Origin: Salinivirgaceae bacterium
GTDB taxonomy: Bacteria; Bacteroidota; Bacteroidia; Bacteroidales; SZUA-534
Length of the DNA stretch: 64,000 nucleotides
Assembly (NCBI GenBank): GCA_017527435.1
Contig: JAFXQB010000019.1
Span: forward strand, 1-64,000
Direction of reading: 5' to 3'
Shown: one piece after another, positions 59,260 to 64,000 of the stretch
Position numbering within the stretch: the first letter of the stretch is position 1
How the letters are laid out: each line of letters begins with the position of its first letter
Program-made: the position numbers and the translations under genes
The notes under the pieces: model-generated
Database searches by the model: none
What the model saw: the letters and a program-made list of their open reading frames with translations, nothing else
Told to the model about the DNA's origin: nothing

Positions 59260-60024
59260 CTAATTTTTCCGTTGGATGTTCGACGCCATTTCCTCAAGGA
59301 ACTGGTTGCGTTTGCGGCGTGATAGGATGGCTGTTGAACCGCCTTCCATTATCACGTCGCCGTCGAACCGCGACACCTTCTGCACAAAATTCAGGTTCAC
59401 CAGATGCGATTGGTGGGTGCGGAAAAATGGATAATCTTCGAGCATATTCTCAAACTCACCCAAGTTCTTTGACACCAGCAAATCGTTGCGGCCTTTGATG
59501 TGCAGCGTGCTGTAGTTGCCATCCGACTGAATGTGGATAATATCCTTAACGTTCACAAACTCAATTGATTCGGCTGTGGCCAGGACAATTTTTTCGGGCT
59601 TGTCGAGTTTGGTGTTTTGCAGCAGGGCGTTGAATTGTTCCTCGTGCTTGCTGTTGGTGCCGCGACTGATGATTTTCTTTATTGCGGCATCCATATCATT
59701 GTAGTCGAAAGGCTTTAGAAGATAGTCTATTGCGCTGTATTTGAATGCTTTAATAGCATATTGATTGAACGCCGTGACAAAAATCACATCGAAATCGCGT
59801 TTCGATAGCTTTTCCAGAATATCGAACCCGCTGCCGTCGGGCAGTTCAATGTCCATAAACACAAGGTCGGCATCGGTTTCCGACAGCAAATCGACTGCCG
59901 TTTTAACGCTGTTGGCCGTGCCTAAAATATTGAACGACGGATAGTTGTCTGCAATAAACGATTTGACTGACTCAACACCGTGAGCCTCGTCATCAATAAT
60001 CACAACTTTAATATCCGTTTTCAT
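59260..60024 (-). CDS. LytTR-family response regulator
   Basis: The 254-residue regulator has an N-terminal receiver domain with the acidic pocket VVIIDDEAHG, the phosphoacceptor Asp in DLVFMDIELPDGSG near residue 57, FVTAFNQYAIKAFK and the final DYLLKPF. A LytTR DNA-binding domain follows from about 145 (IEFVNVKDIIHIQSDGNYSTLHI, FFRTHQSHLVNLNFVQKV, VIMEGGSTAILSRRKRNQFLEEM). Both parts are complete. The start at 60024 was chosen because IDDE follows directly; earlier in-frame Met would overlap rsmI. No sensor kinase is adjacent, so it is an orphan. It probably binds two GTT-cored repeats 21 bases apart; possible sites are noted near 13.1 kb. Confidence 0.9.
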   Translation of the reverse strand: MKTDIKVVIIDDEAHGVESVKSFIADNYPSFNILGTANSVKTAVDLLSETDADLVFMDIELPDGSGFDILEKLSKRDFDVIFVTAFNQYAIKAFKYSAIDYLLKPFDYNDMDAAIKKIISRGTNSKHEEQFNALLQNTKLDKPEKIVLATAESIEFVNVKDIIHIQSDGNYSTLHIKGRNDLLVSKNLGEFENMLEDYPFFRTHQSHLVNLNFVQKVSRFDGDVIMEGGSTAILSRRKRNQFLEEMASNIQRKN

Positions 60025-60052
60025 TTTCCCCCAAAAAGCGGCTAAAGATAAA

Positions 60053-60754
60053 TTAATTTTCTTCATCCGCACCTTTGTCGCGCGTTTTATTTCCTTCAAC
60101 CACTATTACAATCTCGCCTTTCACACCCGTTTCGGTGAAGTGGGCAATGGCTTCGCTGATGGTTCCGCGGTAGTTTTCTTCGTGAATTTTAGATATTTCG
60201 CGCGATACGCACACCCTGCGGTCGGGGCCGAAAACCTCGGCAAACTGCTCAAGCGCTTTCAGCAGACGGTAGGGCGATTCGTAGAATATCATTGCCCGTT
60301 CCTCGTTACGAACGGCCTCAATGCGCTTCTGGCGGCCTTTTTTCTGCGGTAGAAAACCTTCGAAGCAGAATCGGTCGTTGGCAAAGCCGCTGTTGATGAG
60401 CGCAGGCACAAAAGCCGTGGCGCCAGGCAGGCATTCAACTTCAATGTCGTTCTGAATGCACTGTTTGACAAGCAGATAACCCGGATCGGAAATGCCAGGT
60501 GTGCCAGCGTCGCTGATGAGCACGGCCGTTTTTGCGGCGGCCACCATATCGGCGTAATGCGCCACCTGCTGGTGTTCGTTGAATTTGTGATAGGGGATGA
60601 GTTTGTTCTTTATCTCGTAGTGATTCAGCAAGATGCCTGATGTGCGAGTGTCTTCGGCCATTATGAAGTCGGCCTCTTTCAAAAGTCGTAGTGCGCGCAG
60701 CGTAATGTCCTCGAGATTGCCGACTGGCGTTGGCACAAGATAAAGTTTGCCCAT
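60053..60754 (-). CDS. rsmI: 16S rRNA (cytidine(1402)-2'-O)-methyltransferase
   Basis: RsmI adds the 2'-O-methyl group to C1402 in the ribosomal P-site. The 233-residue protein has LYLVPTPVGNLEDITLRAL at the start, AEDTRTSGILL, LISDAGTPGISDPGYLLV and CLPGATAFVPALINSG. FCFEGFLPQKKGRQKRI and the end GEIVIVVEG also fit. Start at 60754 gives the expected MGKLYLVPTP; it follows the Ala/Glu-rich gene by four bases, so they form an operon. The LytTR regulator gene begins 28 bases after rsmI on the same strand. Confidence 0.95.
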   Translation of the reverse strand: MGKLYLVPTPVGNLEDITLRALRLLKEADFIMAEDTRTSGILLNHYEIKNKLIPYHKFNEHQQVAHYADMVAAAKTAVLISDAGTPGISDPGYLLVKQCIQNDIEVECLPGATAFVPALINSGFANDRFCFEGFLPQKKGRQKRIEAVRNEERAMIFYESPYRLLKALEQFAEVFGPDRRVCVSREISKIHEENYRGTISEAIAHFTETGVKGEIVIVVEGNKTRDKGADEEN

Positions 60755-60758
60755 CGTT

Positions 60759-61763
60759 TTACGATTTAAAACGTTGATATACAAGCTCAAGGAAGTCAAC
60801 TGTGGTTTCGTCTTCCTGATTCCAGTTGCGACTACTGAAAAGTTTGTCTAGCGCTTCGTTGATGTTGGCTGAACTTTCAATCATATCAATCGTCTGCTCG
60901 TATTGGATGCTGTCGCGGTCGAAAAGTTCGTTCACAAACCTAATGCGGTCGTTGATTTTGATGGCTTTGCGAAGGTTTGTTATCGGGCGGCTGTTGAACC
61001 GCGATGCCAGATTGGCCTTCTTTTCTAGTCCGGCCAGCACGTCGTTCACCGATGGTGTGTTCTGTTGGAACCGTTCGGCCAAAGTGCTTGGTTTGCTCTC
61101 GGTTTTGGTTGGCTCGGTCGTTGCCGATGCTGCGGGTTGTTGCTCATTTTCAGCATTGTAGGTCTGCTCAACGTCGGCAGTGTTGTCGGCAAACATATCG
61201 GCCAGCGATTTGGCTTTTTTGGCTTCTTCCTCGGCGGCTTTTCGTGCAGCCTCGGCCTCGGCAAATCTTCGGGCTTCCTCTTCCTTGGCTTTGCGAGAGG
61301 CCTCTTCAGCAGCAATTCTGCGTGCGTTTTCTTCAGCTTTTCTGGCTTCTTCGGCTGCAATTCTGCGAGCTTCTTCCTCGGCAGCGGCCTTGCGAGCGGC
61401 TTCATCAGCAGCCTTTTGTGCGGCAATTCTTTGTGCTTCTTCAGCGGCTTTGCGTGCGGCTTCGAGCTCTTCGGCGCGTTTTGCGGCTTCGGCTTCGGCT
61501 TCGGCAAAGAGCCGGGCTTCTTCCTCTTCGGCGGCCTTGCGAGCGGCTTCCTGGGCGGCTATCGCGGCAGCGTTGTCATCATTTGCGGCATCGGCCCCAA
61601 CTGACGATAAATGAACGGCAATATTGTTCAAATCGCGAATTTTGCTTTGCAGCATTTCAATTGCAAATGGCTGAATATCACCATCGTCGGGCAGACTTTC
61701 AATCATCGATACAAGAACCGTTGCCTCGGCCTTGATTATTTTGATAAGATTTTTTGTTTGCAT
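60759..61763 (-). CDS. Ala/Glu-rich coiled-coil protein of unknown function
   Basis: The 334-residue protein has no signal peptide. Residues 1-65 form a short helical region (NLIKIIKAEATVLVSMIESLPDD). Residues about 70-190 are a continuous Ala/Glu/Lys/Arg-rich helix with repeats such as ARKAAEEEARRIAAEEARKAE. Residues about 225-334 form a conserved globular part (LAERFQQNTPSVNDVLAGL, LRKAIKINDRIRFVNELFDRD, DFLELVYQRFKS). The middle resembles TolA only by composition. The C-terminal domain is seen in other Bacteroidales hypothetical proteins. It lies upstream of rsmI. A structural cytoplasmic role is possible; no function recognised. Confidence 0.75.
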   Translation of the reverse strand: MQTKNLIKIIKAEATVLVSMIESLPDDGDIQPFAIEMLQSKIRDLNNIAVHLSSVGADAANDDNAAAIAAQEAARKAAEEEEARLFAEAEAEAAKRAEELEAARKAAEEAQRIAAQKAADEAARKAAAEEEARRIAAEEARKAEENARRIAAEEASRKAKEEEARRFAEAEAARKAAEEEAKKAKSLADMFADNTADVEQTYNAENEQQPAASATTEPTKTESKPSTLAERFQQNTPSVNDVLAGLEKKANLASRFNSRPITNLRKAIKINDRIRFVNELFDRDSIQYEQTIDMIESSANINEALDKLFSSRNWNQEDETTVDFLELVYQRFKS

Positions 61764-61847
61764 CGCTCTCGATAAAGATTTATTTTGCCAAAAATAACGA
61801 TTGATGTTAAATCAAATTGTCGCACACCAATTTTTTTGTTGACTGAT

Positions 61848-62432
61848 ATGTTTTTTGAAAATGGCAACGCCGATGGCGGACGGATTGAAGTGATTTGTGG
61901 CTCAATGTTTTCGGGCAAGACCGAAGAACTGATTCGGCGTTTGCGCCGGGCAAAGTTCGCGCGGCAGAGTGTCGAGATTTTCAAGCCTGCTGTCGATGTG
62001 CGCTATTCGGCTGTCGATGTGGTCTCGCACGACGATAACTCAATTCCGTCCACACCCGTCGAGAGTGCGCAAAATATTCTGCTTTTGGCCAGCAACGTAC
62101 AGGTTGTCGGGATTGATGAAGCGCAGTTTTTTGACGATGGTCTTGTTGATGTGTGCAACCAATTGGCTAACAGTGGCGTGCGCGTCATTGTCGCTGGGCT
62201 CGATATGGATTATCTTGGCAAGCCGTTTGGCCCGATGCCTAAACTTATGGCCATTGCCGACGATGTACTGAAGGTTCACGCCGTGTGCGTCAGGTGTGGC
62301 GCGCTGGCGCAATTCTCGCACCGCCTTGCCAAAACCGACAAACTGGTTCTTCTTGGCGAAACCGACAGTTATGAGCCTCTTTGCCGCCGTTGCTTTTTGA
62401 AAGCGAAGGCTGAAGACAAAAACGGAAACTGA
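61848..62432 (+). CDS. tdk: Thymidine kinase
   Basis: Tdk salvages thymidine to dTMP. The 194-residue type II enzyme has the P-loop [20 protein letters not shown] near residue 15, [12 protein letters not shown] with the Asp-Glu pair, [15 protein letters not shown], and zinc-binding Cys in VCVRCG and LCRRCF near the C-terminus. The start at 61848 fits the family better than an earlier in-frame start. The gene is divergent from the coiled-coil gene. It is followed by a block of TGAAGGATT-type repeats. Confidence 0.95.
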   Translation: MFFENGNADGGRIEVICGSMFSGKTEELIRRLRRAKFARQSVEIFKPAVDVRYSAVDVVSHDDNSIPSTPVESAQNILLLASNVQVVGIDEAQFFDDGLVDVCNQLANSGVRVIVAGLDMDYLGKPFGPMPKLMAIADDVLKVHAVCVRCGALAQFSHRLAKTDKLVLLGETDSYEPLCRRCFLKAKAEDKNGN

Positions 62433-62481
62433 AAAAATCAATCCTTCAATCCTTCAGTCCTTCAATCCTTCAGTCCTTCAA
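62433..62481. repeat. TGAAGGATT-type tandem repeat after tdk
   Basis: About five units of AATCCTTCA / CAGTCCTTC (complement TGAAGGATT, TGAAGGACT) fill the gap between the convergent tdk and repair-like gene. The same units occur in two gaps of the hyf operon. Confidence 0.85.
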
Positions 62482-63267
62482 TTATTGTCTCTCCGTCAGG
62501 TGCTTCCAATAGCGGACGGGCATATCCTGTTTCATTTTACGCGGGTTGCGGCGCGATTCAATGGCTATCGATTTATAATAGGTGCGCCAAAGCGACTGGA
62601 AAAGCTGCTCATCGGCATCCATAATGCTTGCGTCGAGGCGTCCGTCGCGGCCGAATTTAGCGTCGTTGGCAAAGGTCACGCGGTTAACGTCGTGTAAATC
62701 ATACATATATCCGTATTGGCGCTGAAGGTCGTAGATTATCCACTGCTGGTCGGAAAAACGGTCGCTGAAATGGTCGAGAGTGAGCGGAAGTACGTTGTGG
62801 CGCGGCTCAAAGGCGGCGAAGTAAATGCCGTCGGCGGTCTTTTGGAAACGCACGAATTGAAGCATTCGGTGCGCCTCATAGCTGACCTGCTTATACACTT
62901 GCGCCAGACGCAGCACATCGGGGTCGCCAAAATTAGTCTCGATGGTTGTTTTTGCATCGGTCGTTTTGCGGATATATCTGAAAATCAGTTCGTCAACATC
63001 ATTAATGCCATCGGCGAGCCAACTGACCGTCAGGCTGTGAAGCGCCATTTTCGACATTTTGCGCTCAAGGTGCGTCCATACGCGCTCGGCTTTTTGCTCA
63101 TCGGTTGTAACTGTGTGTGCCACAGTGCAAAACAGCGGCGCAGGCTCATCTGCGGCAAGCAGGTGAGTGGGAAATGTTTTCAGCTGATAGGCATCGAAAA
63201 CGCACGTCAGCAGGCCGTCGAATGTCTGGTCGTAGACAAATGCCGATTCAGCAAAATCGCTCATCAA
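62482..63267 (-). CDS. Radical-SAM-linked DNA repair protein (TIGR03915 type)
   Basis: The 261-residue protein begins AESAFVYDQTFDGLLTCVFDAY and continues through RVWTHLERKMS, MLQFVRFQKTADGIYFAAFEPRHNVLPL and DHFSDRFSDQQWIIYD, then ends NPRKMKQDMPVRYWKHLTE. This is the pattern of a family found always with a radical SAM/HhH protein and annotated as putative DNA metabolism protein. It may be related to uracil-DNA-glycosylase-type repair; the C-terminal W-R-TYYKSIAIESRRNP part is conserved. Its start overlaps the stop of the partner by four bases (ATGA), so the pair is translationally coupled. Confidence 0.85.
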   Translation of the reverse strand: MMSDFAESAFVYDQTFDGLLTCVFDAYQLKTFPTHLLAADEPAPLFCTVAHTVTTDEQKAERVWTHLERKMSKMALHSLTVSWLADGINDVDELIFRYIRKTTDAKTTIETNFGDPDVLRLAQVYKQVSYEAHRMLQFVRFQKTADGIYFAAFEPRHNVLPLTLDHFSDRFSDQQWIIYDLQRQYGYMYDLHDVNRVTFANDAKFGRDGRLDASIMDADEQLFQSLWRTYYKSIAIESRRNPRKMKQDMPVRYWKHLTERQ

Positions 63268-64000
63268 TAAGGTGTTACAAGTTGAACGGGTTGGTCAAAG
63301 TTCAGTTCAAGTTGGCCGACCAATCCCTTTTTGGCGGGTTTGGCCACCAGCAGCGAACGCACATTTTCGGGCTTTAACTCGTTGATGGTGCCCATTATGG
63401 GCAGTTCGCGGCAGTTGATGAAGTATTTCGCTTTCTTCAGAACCACACCTATCTTCTTGAGTTGCAAAAAAGTAAGTGCGCCATATCGCCTCGAGGCCAC
63501 AATCTGCATCGCCGATTTCACACCAATGCCCGGCACGCGCAGAATGTGCTCGTAGCAAGCCGTGTTCACATCGACCGGAAAAAACTCGGGGTGGCGCAGC
63601 GCCCAAGCCAGTTTGGGGTCCACATCGAGGTCGAGGTTCGGATTGGCGTCATCGACAATCTCGTTCACTTTGAATTTATAGAACCGCATCAGCCAGTCGG
63701 CCTGATAGAGGCGGTTTTCGCGCACAAGCGGCGGTTGCTTCAAGGCAGGCAGACGGGTGTCGTAGGTGTTAACGGCCACATATCCAGAATAATAGACGCG
63801 TCGGATGGATGGACGCTGGTAGAATGCCGACGACAGGCGCAGAATGTCTTTGTCGGTGTCGTTGGTGGCGCCGACAATCATCTGCGTGCTTTGTCCCGCT
63901 GGCACAAAACGCGGCGCCGAGCGGTGTCGGCTGCGTTCCTCGTGGCTCTCGAGCACGCCCTGATGAATGATTTTCATCGGTTGGAATATGCTCTCGTAAC
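63264..64000 (-). CDS. Putative DNA repair radical SAM protein, C-terminal part
   Basis: The gene runs in from beyond the window end; the open frame continues past the Met at 63977 with YESIFQP before it, so the true start and the CxxxCxxC radical SAM motif lie outside. Visible parts are GQSTQMIVGATNDTDKDIL, YYSGYVAVN, RLYQADWLMRFYKF and a helix-hairpin-helix element (ACYEHILRVPGIGVKSAMQIV near the middle of the fragment). ALTFLQLKKIGVVLKKAKYFI follows. These match the TIGR03916-type radical SAM protein paired with the preceding gene. It likely acts on DNA; the reaction is not known. Confidence 0.87.
   Translation of the reverse strand, partial: YESIFQPMKIIHQGVLESHEERSRHRSAPRFVPAGQSTQMIVGATNDTDKDILRLSSAFYQRPSIRRVYYSGYVAVNTYDTRLPALKQPPLVRENRLYQADWLMRFYKFKVNEIVDDANPNLDLDVDPKLAWALRHPEFFPVDVNTACYEHILRVPGIGVKSAMQIVASRRYGALTFLQLKKIGVVLKKAKYFINCRELPIMGTINELKPENVRSLLVAKPAKKGLVGQLELNFDQPVQLVTPY

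Noticed and set aside
60759..61763. TolA homologue
   Set aside because: Similarity is limited to the Ala/Glu/Lys helix; there is no membrane anchor or TolA C-terminal domain.

Overview
The window reads as chromosomal DNA of a Bacteroidota bacterium, most likely order Bacteroidales. The evidence is type IX secretion (T9SS) genes (porV, porU, a PorP/SprF-like gene, a gldJ-like gene), a T9SS sorting-domain cargo, a SusC-like receptor, a full Na+-translocating NADH:quinone reductase operon, lipid A genes (lpxH, lpxK), Omp85-type and other beta-barrels, many lipoproteins, and -7 boxes of the Bacteroidota type (TAnnTTTG). No rRNA, tRNA, CRISPR array, integrase or transposase was recognised.

Layout. 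1-2 kb: end of an S74-chaperone (fibre-like) protein, an EamA transporter and aroE. 2-10.8 kb: T9SS block, with porU-porV on the minus strand and, divergently, a PorP/SprF-like gene, gldJ and murF. 10.8-17 kb: a surface or accessory stretch with a repeat protein, a T9SS cargo, a 500-base gene-free region holding phased TTAAC repeats and a possible small RNA, two tandem paralogous beta-barrels with copied promoters, another barrel and two small exported proteins. 17-25.5 kb: porins, a TPR/SpoIIE phosphatase, a metallo-beta-lactamase-fold lipoprotein, apbE and a four-helix-bundle gene. 25.6-31.5 kb: nqrABCDEF; ApbE is the flavin transferase that NqrB and NqrC need. 31.8-38.7 kb: aspS with a tandem repeat at its promoter, a SusC-like receptor with an InlB-repeat lipoprotein, and ddh. 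39-41.5 kb: a DUF819 membrane protein and an Omp85-like barrel. 41.7-49.2 kb: a six-gene complex I/hydrogenase-4-like operon. 49.3-52.7 kb: a WG-repeat lipoprotein bracketed by a second copy of the hyfI 3' end, then a TlpA-like lipoprotein and lpxH. 52.8-64 kb: a lipoprotein pair, sppA-lpxK, a plug-only TonB-like protein, clpS, a DUF2807 protein, a LytTR regulator, rsmI, an Ala/Glu-rich coiled coil, tdk and a DNA-repair-like radical-SAM pair cut by the window end.

The best candidate for an undescribed system is the hyf-like operon. Its membrane arm looks intact, but the large subunit has none of the NiFe-binding cysteines. The ferredoxin-fused small subunit has lost three of the four ligands of the N2/proximal cluster and most of its first ferredoxin motif. 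It is therefore not a hydrogenase and seems to be an ion-translocating machine with an altered electron path. A second unusual feature is NqrC with an N-terminal rubredoxin-like domain, which would add an iron or zinc centre on the cytoplasmic side of Na+-NQR. Both are read directly from the translated sequence; what they do is inferred.
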